Source of the DNA: Gamarada debralockiae | Lineage: Eukaryota > Ascomycota > Leotiomycetes > Helotiales > Hyphodiscaceae | Length of the DNA: 38,247 bases | Assembly (NCBI GenBank): GCA_002803225.1 | Contig: NXFV01000420.1 | Location: 1-38,247 of the forward strand | Direction of reading: 5' to 3' | Shown here: piece after piece, positions 9,688 through 20,725 of the stretch | Numbering within the stretch: the stretch's first letter is position 1 | How the letters are laid out: each line of letters begins with the position of its first letter | Translations under genes and position numbers: made by a program | The notes under the pieces: generated by a model | Told to the model about the DNA's origin: nothing | What the model saw: only the letters and a program-made list of their open reading frames with translations | Databases searched by the model: none

Positions 9688-11872
9688 CTACTGCTGCCAT
9701 GGTTGCTGCTGAGCGGGTCTAGGAAAAACAGGTACAGTTTCCAAATTGTCCAAGCCTCCACCTATAGGCTGTTGATTGTTCTGCCAGCCCATCCCAGTTG
9801 CGGTGTTCACAAACTGGCTTTGGCGGAATGGATTCGTATTTCCGGTTGGTTGTGCGACGAGACCACCGGCAGTTTGAGGACGTTGAGCTGAGTTCATGGC
9901 TATGTTCCTAGCAAAGGGATTCGTTCCGGTGGCCATTTGTTGAATTGGTGCCGGTTGTTGCTGTTGCTGCTGGAATTGCTGATCAGGAGGTGGTGAGAAG
10001 GGTTGAGTTGGTTGAGGTGATGATTTAGCGAAGGGGTTGGTGGATTGGCGTGTCAGGGGAGAGGTGATAGGGGGCGAGGCGGGGAACGATGGACCGGGAA
10101 TCCCTGACGGTTGAGACATTGACTGGCGGAATGGATTCGTATTTTGAGCGCCGGGCTGCATGGGTGCCATTTGCTGGGCTGGTTGTTGTTGGAAAGACGC
10201 CGCCGAGTCTTGTGGGATAGATTGAAGACCACCAGGTTGAAACGATGGTTGTGGTGTATAGCCTCCAAATCCAGTACCAGTGAAATTCGTCTGGATTGGC
10301 TGGGGTTGTTGAGATTGCTGAGGTTGATGAGCTCCACTGAACTCCGTGCTGAAAGGCTGTTGCTGCTGTGGAAATTGAGGGGAAGTCTGGAAACCCGTTT
10401 GTTGTGCACCGAATCCATTCTGTTGGAATTGAGGTGTTGGAATCTGGTACGGAGTTCCAGTATTGCTGAATTGCGGAAGTCCTTGCTGCTGATATCCTGG
10501 CTGTGGCTGGGCTGCCATAGGTTGCTGGTTCTGCTCAATGGAATCGAAGAAATCGATCAGATCCGGATCAGGACCTTTTGCGGCCGGTGCAGGCTTGGAA
10601 GCCGCTGGCTGAGTGTCTGGGAATGCACGTCCTGTAGCAGCTCTTGATTCCGATTCGCTCTTCGTGCTGGTCGGAAAAGGTTTGCTTGCCCCATTCGTAC
10701 CAGTTCTTCCTTTCTTCGATTCCTGCTCTGCGAGGTATTGTCTTCTATTGATCTCAAAGTCTGGATCCATCAAGTAATCCTCCAACTGTTTCCCCAAGTT
10801 GATCGGCGCATGCTTCAACTTCGGTACCTCAATTCTCGTTTGAAGTTGATATTCTCGAGCTGTGTTAAGGTATGCTACCACGAAATCCGTTTGCTTCGTG
10901 AAGTTCTTGTAGATCTCCAAGGATCGTTCTGCGTCTGGTCTTGACATTTCAAAGAAGTGGCCTGCTATTTCGTTAGAAGAGAATCGTGTCTAGGTTTCAA
11001 GAGCTCTCACCCAGAATGTTGATCATGGCCTTGTTCATGACTTGAAATAGTGCCAATAAATCCGTCACAAGCATTCGAAAGACAGTAATCGTAATTTCGT
11101 TTTCCGGCTCGTTATCCAGGACCTATAGAGTTCAGCAATGCCTACTCTGCCAGTATTATCTTGACCTACATCACACTTCAAAAGAGCCGTAACTTGGTGC
11201 TGCACAGCTTCCGTTTCCCGCAACAGTCCTTTGTCAACTGTCATCTTCTCTAACCGATTCTCATGCCTCTCCTGCACAAAGTCGCATTTCGTATCCCTGT
11301 ATCCCCTCGCCCTCTCGCTCAAGTAATTCGTATAATGACGGATATTCCGGCCCTGAGTTTGAACTTTGCCATGCTCTGTTAGCACGGTCTCAATCAAGTT
11401 GCCTGTAATGGCTAAGCCATCTGCAGAGCTCTCCTCCAGGTCAGGGGGCGCCTACCATCAGAGAAACTGCTTATGGCGAGCATATTCTTGTGTCTCGACA
11501 GGTACGCCAATGTAGCATCCGGCGACCCTTCCCTGATCATCAAATGCACCGTGATCAGACTCTTGAATACCACAGTCCATGTTGAATCTCGTAGCCGGTT
11601 CTGCAACGCCCGGAATACTTCGGCAACTCCTGCTTCTCCGGAATGTGTCGCTATTAGGATATGCTCGATGTATCTGCGCGAGGGAAAGTGTCAGTTCGAG
11701 TTCCGGATTATCCTGAGGAGATCGGAGGGATTATACTTCGTTTTTGGCGGGGCGGCCTGTGGAAGACGAATGTTAGCAGCGCAACGATGCAACACAGGGA
11801 GCCGTCTTCATGTAACTTTCTGACCTTGATCTTTGTCGCCCCTTTCACGGACTTCTCGAAAGAACTCGCCAT
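9688..11872 (-). CDS. clathrin coat assembly protein AP180 family (ANTH domain, NPF motifs)
   Basis: Minus-strand exons 11872-11825, 11756-11737 (20 nt), 11673-11456, 11402-11170, 11122-11011, 10961-9688 give 634 residues. The ANTH domain covers about residues 1-280: FEKSVKGATKIK then APPKTKYIEHILIATHSGE, STWTVVFKSLITVHLMIREG, QTQGRNIRHYTNYLSERARG, VDKGLLRETEAVQHQVTALL, ENEITITVFRMLV. The lysine-rich KSVKGATKIKAAPPKTKYI start is the phosphoinositide-binding motif of the family. The C-terminal 350 residues are Gln/Pro-rich and disordered, with four NPF motifs (NTNPFRQ twice, STNPFAK, GTNPFAR) that bind EH-domain proteins. Family role: endocytic adaptor linking PtdIns(4,5)P2 membrane, clathrin and EH proteins (YAP1801/1802-like). 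The frame stays open upstream of the chosen ATG to 12181, which I treat as 5' UTR. Confidence 0.92.
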
Positions 11873-13234
11873 CTCGATCCAATGTGGTGGGAGTGGAAAT
11901 GCGATGCGACAGTGGGTGGCAGGAAGATCTTGGCCGCCTTTCAGCCAGTTCTCCAAAAAGATAGTCGAGGGGTTTCGTTGGAGGTAATCAGTTACTCGTG
12001 CTTGCTGCGCATGCGGAAGGTCAAAGAAGTTGTAGGTAGAAGAGGCACTTTTCTTTGAGTGGTTTTCGTTGTCGTCGTTGTCGTTGTCGTTGTCGGGTCG
12101 AAGCTTGCCTTTCGGCTTCGAAATGACGGACCGGCTCCCAAGGACCTTTGAAGACCCCTCCCCTGCAAAAAGCCACAGCAACGTTCACTATATTTTACTT
12201 TGCATTATGCTGGAGTAGCAGAGTCATGGGCAGGCATAGAAGAAAGGGAGGAAAGACGAATAATTCGTATTATTCTATTTATGTGAAAGAACTGTATGAG
12301 TTGTCTGTCTGCTTGCCAGAGTGTTTTGCTGTCATTTTGCGGTTTGGCGGGATGATGATACTGTAATGACGCTCCATTCTGAGATTGGCGAGTGAGAAGC
12401 TACGAATCACAACGTCTTTCGGGTCAATGCGAGGGGAAGAACCCAGCCAGGACAGGACAGGACAGAACAGAGGGAAAAGGCCCCGAGGACGGCGGAGGCA
12501 TTTCATTTCCAGTCGGTAATATGGACTGGTGGCACGCTTTTCAATCCCTCAAATCAACCCAACGAATTGCATCTTTCCAGCAAGTTGCAGTGGTCTGCCC
12601 AACTCTTCAACACAACCCTCCAACATCGTAATAATGTTGTATCCTGCTATTGATTAGTCGAACAAAAAGGGGTATAGATAGAGAGAAATATGGGGGAAGT
12701 ATGGTATGCTGATCGAATCGTGAGGTATTTGGACGAAGATCTGGCTGGACCTGCAGCCACTGTACACGACCAGCCCAAGACTTCCCATCCCAGAGTATTC
12801 AACGCCTTCCAAGCTTCAAGGTTCAGAGATGCCTTCATCGCGTCCGTTGTAGTAACAAGGTCGGTGTGACGAACGCTTATTTCACTCTTCCAACCCAATC
12901 TTGCCAGCAGACCACTTAAGCCCGGTGAAGGGAGAGTCTGAAGGTTCGAGAAGGAGGAATCGCACTCATAATAACACGCTGGCTTTTCATCATCTGCGGA
13001 ATATATTAGCAGGATACTCGAGTAGTTGGGGTGAGTTGGGGGTGCTTACTTGTTTAAAACTTGGAAGGATGAAGAGAAAAAGAAGAAGAAGCGCGGGGAT
13101 TGTTCGCGAGTTGCAAATGTAATTTTCGAGAGGCGGAACTTGCCGGCTAACCTACGCTATGCCGGAAAGGGACAGCTTCAAAATAAATGTACTCAGACCT
13201 CCCACTTCGACTGTGGGCCACGGTTCAATGAGCA
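11873..13234. other. long divergent intergenic region with simple repeats
   Basis: This is the 1.36-kb region between the AP180-like and AspRS starts. It contains a TTGTCG/GTCGTT-type hexanucleotide run at about 12066-12096 and a GACAG-type pentanucleotide run at about 12448-12468. Short ORFs here (for example 12647-12898 minus) show no recognisable domain. I see no RNA gene. Confidence 0.4.
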
Positions 13235-16200
13235 ATGCCTCTCATCTCGTGCTATGCACGCCGATTCTCGAGGGTCCGACCTCCCAAGTATCTACCGTCC
13301 CCACGATGGATCAATCCGGGCTTGCGACTGGTTTCACCGGTCACTCGCAGGTACTTCAGTGATGGCGGCCTGACATTGGCAATTGAAGAAGAACTGGCCG
13401 ACGAAGAGAAGTTGAGGGGCAAGGTTGATCAGGGTGTTTGGGATGAATATAGGGCTTCATGTCTGTAGATCCATAGATAATTCCTCTCCTCGAAGCTAAT
13501 GCATACTATTAGTTAACACCCTCCAACCGACCTTCGAATTCAAACGATGCATCTCCTCCTCTCTAATTGGCACTACGGTCACGGCTGTTGGATTTCTTGG
13601 CAAACCGAAGAACATGGGAGCTTCGATGACGTTTGTCAATTTGGAAGGGGGGACTGGTCCAGAGCGAATACAACTTCTTGCGCGAGCAGAGTTCGGAGAT
13701 GATGCAAGACAAGCATTGAGGCATATCAGACCAAACAGTGCTGTCGGTGTGACGGGGACTTTGCATTGGAAATATGAGGCCAAGGATAAAAAGGATCTAG
13801 GGACCCCAGATGAGGGTACACAATTCATCAACAACCTCGAGATCAGGGTACAGAGCATCAAGACTTTGAATACTTTCTCGAGGCCCCTTCACCCAGGATC
13901 GATGCTGGACCCCAAAGAGAGAGATTTACGCATTCGATTTGATAGGGATCTACGACAGAGGCTGAAGTTTAGATCTGATGTAGCGGCTTTTGCAAGACGG
14001 GAGTTGGCGGATTTCCAAGAGGTTGAGACTCCAATTCTGTTCAAATCTACCCCAGAGGGTGCTCGAGAGTTCCTGGTGCCCACAAGGAACAGGGGAATGG
14101 CATACGGTCTACCACAGAGTCCCCAGCAGTACAAGCAGATTTTGATGGCCTGTGGGATCCATCGATACGTCCAGTTCGCTAAATGCTTCCGTGATGAAGA
14201 CCACAGAGCAGATCGACAGCCAGAATTTACGCAGGTATGCATTGCTATTTAGAAGAATGATAATTATCTAACGTTCTTGTAGATCGATCTCGAGATGGCT
14301 TGGGCGGATGGGGAACAAGTCATGCAAAGGGTTGAACAATTCGTTAAAGCACTGTGGAGAGAATTTGCTGGACGAGGCTCAATTAAAACTCCCCTACCTG
14401 AGACGCCCTTCATTCGGATGACCTACGATGAGGCCATGTCAAAGCATGGTTCAGATAAGCCTGATCTTCGAATACCTGGAGAAGTAAGCCGAGTGAATCT
14501 TTCTTTCTGCCATGTAACTAATTGAAGCAGATCCACGGCATTGACCAAATAATTCCTTCCGACCTTCGTGGCATGCTTACCTCGATCAAAGACCCTATCA
14601 TCGAGGCTTTCAAGATTAGGTTGGATGGCGACTCAAAGACTGTCCAAAAGTTCATTCACGAATTCATGGACTCAGCAGATGCAGAATCCTTCAAGCAAAA
14701 CGTCGACGGTGCACCAGGAATCTTCGTATTCAATTCACGGAAACCGCTCGAAGGTCTGCAAGCGTTCGGATTCGAAGGCGCTGAGAGTCTGAAAGCCATG
14801 TACACCGAGGCAGACCAATTTGAAGACGGCGATCTGCTTTTAGTCCAAGCTCGCCCCAATCTTCCAAACAACGGCGGCTCTACGATGCTTGGAAAACTTC
14901 GACTTGCAATCTACAAAGCTGCGCTCGCTAGGAACTTGGTTGAACCTGATCGCGGACATTATTTTCTCTGGGTCACCGGTTTCCCAATGTTCACGCCAGA
15001 TAATTCCACGGATACTGGGCAAGGTGGATCGTCTGGTTTCTCAGCTACGCATCATCCGTTTACTGCACCCAAAACTTCTGATGATCTGGATATGTTGTTA
15101 ACCGACCCGTTGAAAGCAAAAGCAGATCACTACGACCTTGTTTTGAACGGAGTGGAGCTTGGAGGCGGAAGTCGACGTATCCATAGTTCTGCGATACAGA
15201 AGTTCATCATGAGGGACATCTTGAAGGTATGCATTCTCTCTACATCCCTTTCAACACTTGCTGATAATTTGCAGATGCCATCACGGCGCATGGACGATTT
15301 CAAACATCTCTTCCGTGCGCTAGAGGCAGGTTGTCCTCCCCATGCTGGCCTTGCAATAGGATTCGATCGTTTGATCGCAGTCATGCAAGGCCGCGACAGC
15401 GTAAGAGATGTGATTGCCTTTCCGAAGAACTCTAATGGCGAAGATCCCATGGTCGAGTCACCAGGTCCCATCAACCAGAAGCAGTTGCAGGACTACCATC
15501 TCAAAGTCGTTCGCAAGGACAGACTAGAGGCTTTAAGAGACAAGCAGGAAGTTAGATATGCGAAAATGAGGGAAGATTTGAAAGCCGAAAAGCGCGAAAG
15601 GAGAGTGGAAGGCGAAGATGCGATGGCTAGCCCACCGACTGCGAACGATGGGAAGCACCTACAGGAGTACCTGGACTCTCTGAAAGTCCTCCCCCGAGAC
15701 AGGGCTGAGCAAGGTGTGACGGTGGAGTCCCCAAGTCCTACCGATAGTCACATGCAGCAATACCTCGAACATCTGAAAGTCCTGCCTCGTGACCGCACCG
15801 ATCTCATCTCTTGGATCGAATCACCCAAATCCGCAATCATGATAGGGGAACCCTTCTCCAGCGAAATCATGAACGACTCTCAGAAAATCGCCGCTGTCAT
15901 CAAGAGGATGAGAACTCAGCTAGAGTCGCGAGCTGCCGTAATGGTTGACGACACCTCGCATCCTGTGGAAGCAGATGTTGGAGCCATCCTTAAACCTACT
16001 TTGCGAACGCTGCTGCAGCATTATGATAGGGGCAGTCTTCAGATTCAGGATATGACGGGCTTTCTGGGGGAATCGATGCTCAATGCCGCGGGTTTGGAAA
16101 AGGAGATGACGGAGGAGGAGAAGAGGGGAAAGACGATGTGGGGGGTGAGTAGTAATAAACTGGAGGGGATGGCAAGAGAAGAGCTGGAAGCAAGCTTGAG

Positions 16201-16312
16201 GAGTCGGGGGAAATCACTGAACGATTTGGACACGTCCAAAAGCGAAGGCAAGGCTAAGGAACGTCCGTCTGATCCCAGGGATTTGTCAGATGCGGCTCAA
16301 ACACCTCGATGA
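13235..16312 (+). CDS. MSD1: mitochondrial aspartyl-tRNA synthetase with long C-terminal extension
   Basis: Exons 13235-13460, 13513-14234, 14283-14483, 14531-15226 and 15275-16312, all in phase. The N-terminus looks like a mitochondrial presequence ([20 protein letters not shown], Arg-rich, no acids). It is followed by an OB-fold anticodon-binding part ([20 protein letters not shown]). The bacterial/mitochondrial class II AspRS core is complete: motif 1 area [20 protein letters not shown], the [14 protein letters not shown] flipping-loop region, motif 2 [20 protein letters not shown], the GAD insertion region, and motif 3 with [11 protein letters not shown]. Role: charges mitochondrial tRNA-Asp (and possibly tRNA-Asn). 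After the core (about 15500) some 260-270 extra residues follow, containing a charged helix and a duplicated YL-x2-LKVLPRDR unit; these are not part of the standard enzyme. Confidence 0.93.
15650..15835 (+). repeat. in-frame duplicated unit in the AspRS C-terminal extension
   Basis: Two adjacent protein units share [16 protein letters not shown] versus [16 protein letters not shown], each followed by about 11-13 variable residues and ESP. They lie at about 15655-15747 and 15751-15835. The unit is predicted helical and amphipathic. I do not recognise it as a named domain. Confidence 0.75.
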
Positions 16313-16775
16313 AGGGATGAGATCTTGTACTATACGTATTTTATGACAGTGATGGTGTTTGGCGGCGATGCATTGCTGGCGTTGAATACCCTTCACTTAG
16401 TTGGATCCAGTTGGAATCTAGATGCATTTAGAAATGAAGATCATTCCACTCTACAATCGTCAAATCTTTATGTGATTTCCAGGTTTCTGTCTCAAATATC
16501 TCTTTCTAAACTATATCATCTAAAAGACAAACCAGTGTTCTTTCCAAAAAAGCGAATGCCGTCCACCACGAGCAAAACGTCGCGTCGCCAAAACTCGAAA
16601 AGCCTGATTCATCAAAAGTACATAGCACAGCACCATACGCAACGACCAACTCCAAATACAAAAGCCCACCTAGCTATAAAACTGTCTTCGTTTTGAATCA
16701 TACATCTCCTCTCCCTCTCCCACTATTTACCTCTCACTCTGTTCCACGCCGCATCCTTCCTTCCCTACGTCTTCC
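16313..16775. other. intergenic between convergent genes
   Basis: I see only 3' flank sequence, with a pyrimidine-rich stretch at about 16708-16770. A 123-codon open frame at 16325-16696 has no recognisable composition or motif, and I do not call it. Confidence 0.4.
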
Positions 16776-17138
16776 TCAGTACCTCTTGCCCACCACATCA
16801 ATCAAGTCGTTCCGATGCCGTCTTCGCGCTGCTTCCTGATGTCCATCGAACTCCTTGACAGCGAAGGAGCGGTGGTCACGTTCATCGTGCATGAATCGCT
16901 CGACCACTGCCGCTTTGTCGCCTTGGTTGGACTTATGAGATGAGTGAGTGTGTTTGTGTGGTGGTGAGGTATGATGGCGAGAAGGAGAGCCTTTGGAGGA
17001 GCCGTTATGTGCTTTTGTTGAGGATGTTTTGGATTTGGTGGAGGTATGGAGGGAGTGTTTGGTTGAGGCTGCCATGGCGTGGAATGGAGGTGCTGATTGT
17101 GAGGGGTTGAGAGCTGATTGCTGGCTATCCAGATTCAA
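16776..17138 (-). CDS. small basic hypothetical protein (Ser/His/Lys-rich)
   Basis: A 120-codon minus-strand frame; an internal ATG at 17075 (MAASTKHSL) would give 99 residues and may be the true start. The first half is low complexity (Ser, Thr, Lys, His; STKSKTSSTK, HTSPPHKHTHSSHKS). The second half looks ordered and charged: VVERFMHDERDHRSFAVKEF, then HQEAARRRHRNDLIDVV, ending GKRY. No family is recognised and the function is unknown. The contrast between a disordered start and a well-formed charged helical end suggests a real gene rather than chance. It is convergent with AspRS. Confidence 0.5.
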   Translation of the reverse strand: MNLDSQQSALNPSQSAPPFHAMAASTKHSLHTSTKSKTSSTKAHNGSSKGSPSRHHTSPPHKHTHSSHKSNQGDKAAVVERFMHDERDHRSFAVKEFDGHQEAARRRHRNDLIDVVGKRY

Positions 17139-18900
17139 AGATATGTAGGAGTAAGAGGCTCAAGAATGCTGTAAGTTGCTGTCCAAGTGCAAAAGCTCCT
17201 CGACGGCGAGACGGCAGGGAAGATTGGAAAGAAGAGAAGTCGGTGTGCAGTACTGGAGATTTGATAATATATCAATCGTGACTTCAAATTCCGCTAGAAT
17301 TTAGGCGTGTAGATGCTACTATGCAATGGACGAGAGATGGCAATAGAGTAAAGCGCAACGAAATCTCACTATACTTCACTCATATATATACCCCGCCCAA
17401 GCCCAGATACACAAACCAAACAGGGCGACAACAGTGATCAGCCAGGGCCAAGGGCTCATTTTACTCGCCCTCAATCTCACGATGCTTCAAAGGGCGGTAA
17501 AAAGTCTTCAATTTCACCAATCAACCTAGACCCAGCCCATAAACTACCTCACTTGAGGGAACGTGACTCCGTCGACTACCGGAAGCAATCCTATAGGTCA
17601 GGATTAAGTGTTGACTGCCCTGTTGTCGCAGGACATGTCAAATGGAAAGACGAGAATGAGGGAGAGAAACACTGAATTAGGGTCCTCGGTCAAGAACATC
17701 GTGAGTTCATGTGGCGTGGCGGAGTAGATTTGACCGAGGACCAAAGAAAGGGCGATAAGGATTAGAGGGCGGCATGGGGGCGTTGAGAGCCCTGCGCCAA
17801 TAATCTCAGACAATCTCAGGCATTCTGCAAGATAAGATTTCCATGTACTTGAAAGCAAGAAATCTCATGGCAGATTCGGGAGAGTTCAGACTACATACCA
17901 TTCCGGGGAAGACGTGCAGATTCGCATCCCTACCCGGCGGAAGAGGGATGCAACTGTCAGCCCTATCCACAAAGTCATGCGCAGTTGATAGGCAATGGGA
18001 AGGGCCAATCTTCGTGCGACGCAACAACGGGAATCCATCCGATAGCTGCTGTTGAGCCTGGTTGATGGGTTGTGTGGCCGGGGAAAGCATTCCGGTAACC
18101 GTTTGTGCACGATGAGATGGGCAGTCGCGGCGATACATGGGGTTGTGGGGGACTTAGGAGTTGTTCTGTGGGATACAGATAGAACTATTTGCTCTTGTAT
18201 GAGATAGGGTCACCAGACTGTTAAAGGATCCAAGATGGTTGGCCGTTGACTGATGAGGTGAAAAAGAGCGGGATGAGGGCGGACAAGATTTGTCGCCCTG
18301 AAATGCCCCCTCCTTCGCCAAGGCAAATGTCTCGGAATGCCCTGAGACGGGAAAGTAGAACTCGGGGGCTTTTTTCGGATGTCTCATAGCAAGTGGCAAA
18401 AGGGCGATGAAGGTAAATCATTCAAATCAACAAAGCCCCCTTTTCCAAGAGAGCAAGGGTCCGGAAAGTGAGAGAGATTTTTTTACTTTGAGTGACGTCG
18501 GCATTTATTAGGGCCGAAGCAAATGGGTGGTGTGAATTTGATAACAAGGCCTGGTGTAATCCTATCCATCGTCCACGGCAACTGCCTTTTGCACTTGAAT
18601 ATAAAGGGAAATACCTAGATATATCGTAAATCAATTCCTTGTACAAACTGTGTTTCTGTTTTCAATTTTATAGTGGTTTGTTACAATTCAATAAATGGGA
18701 AGTGAAGATGTGGCCCTCCTAAGCCGACAAAGGAAAGTCCTTCCGGCCCACGTCATAGCTTTTAAAAACCACCAAAAATTTGCAAGACGCAAAAAAATTA
18801 TGAGGACATCTGAGCATTGCTCAGGGTCGTGAACTCAAGAGATCTCTCTCTGACCTGTGTAAACCGTTAGTTTTTTAATTCAGGGGGTATTTCTAAATTA
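17139..18900. other. 1.8-kb gene-poor region
   Basis: Open frames here (for example 17806-18138 minus, 110 codons) lack recognisable domains, membrane patterns or supported splice structures. A TATA-like TATATATA lies at about 17384-17391 and a CRE-like TGACGTCG at about 18491-18498. I see nothing that supports a coding gene; a long untranslated leader or a non-coding RNA remains possible. Confidence 0.4.
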
Positions 18901-18982
18901 ACAACTTACGGGGAGTCGAACCCCGATCTCCCGCGCGTTGTCATCTGACAAGCGGAAATCATGACCGTTAGACCATCAAAGA
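18901..18982 (-). tRNA. tRNA-Asp(GTC)-like, intron-bearing, probably decayed
   Basis: Read on the minus strand: a D-arm (GGTCTAACGGTCATG), an anticodon stem TCCGC/GCGGG with loop TTGTCA giving anticodon GTC, and a T-arm CGGGG-TTCGACT-CCCCG with B box GGTTCGACTCC. Between positions 37 and 38 about 10 extra nt (GATGACAACG) contain TGACAA, complementary to the loop TTGTCA, the usual anticodon-intron pairing of pre-tRNAs. The T-arm matches the tRNA-Asp type. The acceptor strands (TCTTTGA and TAAGTTG) pair poorly, with about four mismatches or wobbles, so it may be a pseudo-tRNA. Confidence 0.7.
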
Positions 18983-19540
18983 CGGGCGAAGAATGCCGAA
19001 TCTCGTGCAGTTTGTGAAGCCAGAATTGCTTATTTCACTTCATACGCTTTCTGGAATGCTGCCGAAAACTCATGCCGCAGCTATCCGCATCCAGGCCCGA
19101 GATTTTGCGGATTTGGTCTACATATATCTGTAGCAACCTTTTTTTTACGAGTTGTTTGAATTCACTGTACTTTGAATAGTTTATCTCGAACCCGAGCAGG
19201 AGTGTTTCTGTTATTTAGATAAGCCTTACAAGCTAAAAGGCGCCTTCTGTTGCGCCCCTTATATTTACCGAATTGTGGAGCTTAGTGTAAATAAAATGAT
19301 TTTGATGCCTTACATCCAAAACTTGCGCTCTACACCTAAGCTGCTGCTTATTAGTCTCCCCCTGGCCTGTTGAATTATTGAAAATGGACAGATTGTACCC
19401 TCATCTACCTTTCCCTCCATTGTTGGCGCCTGCCCTATTGCTACCATAGAGACTCAAGGCTGACTGGCGAAAAATCCGCAGTCCTAAGCATACTTTACCC
19501 TTTCTCTTGCCTAGTGAAAGTTGACCCTACTTTTCCTAAC
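18983..19540. other. AT-rich intergenic
   Basis: There are no open frames of note. The region includes a T run near 19140-19146 and sequences of unknown repeat type. Confidence 0.35.
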
Positions 19541-19550
19541 CCTCCAAATC

Positions 19551-20390
19551 ATGGAGTCTTCCCTTGAGACTATAGAAGCACGTCTTAAAGCCATGCAAGA
19601 AAAGGCGCTGCAGGTACCTTCGGGCTGGCGACGAAAGAAGCGACACGCGCCTCCCACAAAGCGGCTTTATGACACTGAGAATACAACGTGGACGAGGTAT
19701 AGCTTCATATTCAACACGCATTTATGCTTAATCTAACTGATTGCAGGTTCAAAGGGACTTTCTCTTTGGGAGCAGATAATCTCCACCCAGATCTCCCCAC
19801 ATTGATGCTCTGGTTCAACTAGCACGCTGAGAATAGTCGAGGCAAGCTTGACGATCACTCGACCATCGGGACTCTCGAATGGCAGGTTAGGAGGTTCGCG
19901 TGTATATATGAATATTACTATAGGTATAAAATACATAAAGAAACTATTGACTAAGTCTGAAATGTAGTAAATAGTCGCTCGCTCTGCCTCTTAGTATGCC
20001 CTGTTTACACTTGATAGGATATCTCTACTAAAGTTGCAGAAAGTCTCAACCTCAAGGATATCACGTACGCCAAGGAGTTTACAAATTAGGAGGATGTAAA
20101 GATATAATTCACTATCTTATTGTGCTCGACTTGCACGAGTATTAGCAGAACAGGTTTCGCGTACAATTTGTCTTCCTCTATCTCCTCTTCTCAGCCACCA
20201 GAGAGTGTCCTGAAGCAATTGTCCGCTCTGAAAGCCTATCGGACATTAAATGTAGCTTTTCGCTACCAAGCGAGTTTTTATTATGAAGCTTCAGGGTCTG
20301 ATCTCTGCAGGATATTACATCGAGTCTTCAAACATGGCTCCCCTTTCCTGCGTGACGGAGTGCATGGAGTCTTTGAAAATGGCTAGAATA
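19551..20390 (+). pseudogene. DUF3435-type (tyrosine-recombinase-like) gene relic
   Basis: A broken plus-strand coding sequence. The N-terminal part at 19551-19695 reads ESSLETIEARLKAMQEKA then VPSGWRRKKRHAPPTKRLYD. After a short intron-like gap (about 19696-19746) it continues FKGTFSLGADNLHPDLPTLM, then a stop, then HAENSRGKLDDHSTIGTLEW and RRFACIYEYYYR. Around 20130-20215 one frame gives DLHEY-stop-QNRFRVQFVFLYLLFSATR, then ECPEAIVRSES. The order of a helical core-binding part, then an HEY..R.RVQ..FL.LLF..TR..P.AIV.SES stretch, is that of DUF3435 proteins, a family that includes Starship 'captain' recombinases. At least three stops (TAG/TAA) break it, so it is inactive. Family assignment is from memory of the motif, without a search. 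Confidence 0.5.
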
Positions 20391-20585
20391 ATTATACGAA
20401 TCAACATCATAGAACTCTGCAGGCTCTCGGTAATTACAACTATATAAACTAGTCTGAAAATACATACTAAAAACAAGTGGAGAAGGCTAAGAATAAAGCT
20501 AAAGAAAGAGGGTATAGAGGTCTTTGAGGAGAGTGGGAATACCCTCAAAAATACGGGGTCCTAAGTCGGAGACAACAGTGTAATA

Positions 20586-20725
20586 CAGTAGACCCCCTAC
20601 TTGCAGTTCGCTTATTAGGCCCCTGTAGCTACAGGAGAGAATGCCCTGTACTACAGGGTTGTATCACTAAAAATACAGCGCACGGAGCTACAGGGACCTT
20701 ACAGGGCTTACAAGCTCTGAATAAT
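20586..20725. mobile_element. pogo/Fot-like terminal sequence or MITE fragment with CCTGTAGCTACAGG palindromes
   Basis: ACAGTAGACCCCCTACTTGC then AGTTCGCTTATTAGGCCCC resembles the terminal inverted repeats of pogo/Fot-type elements and is preceded by TA. It runs into a perfect 14-bp palindrome (CCTGTAGCTACAGG, about 20622-20635), a second imperfect one (CCCTGTACTACAGGG, about 20643-20657) and further CTACAGGGACC/TTACAGGG copies to 20708. I found no matching opposite end in the window, so this is a fragment. Confidence 0.4.

Noticed and set aside
10144..10647. 167-codon plus-strand frame, Leu/Arg-rich
   Set aside because: It is the antisense of the Gln/Pro-rich AP180 tail; its composition follows from CAG/CAA codons read in reverse.
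17604..18421. Several minus-strand frames of 66-110 codons in the gene-poor region
   Set aside because: They have no domain, signal peptide, coherent splice chain or compositional support.
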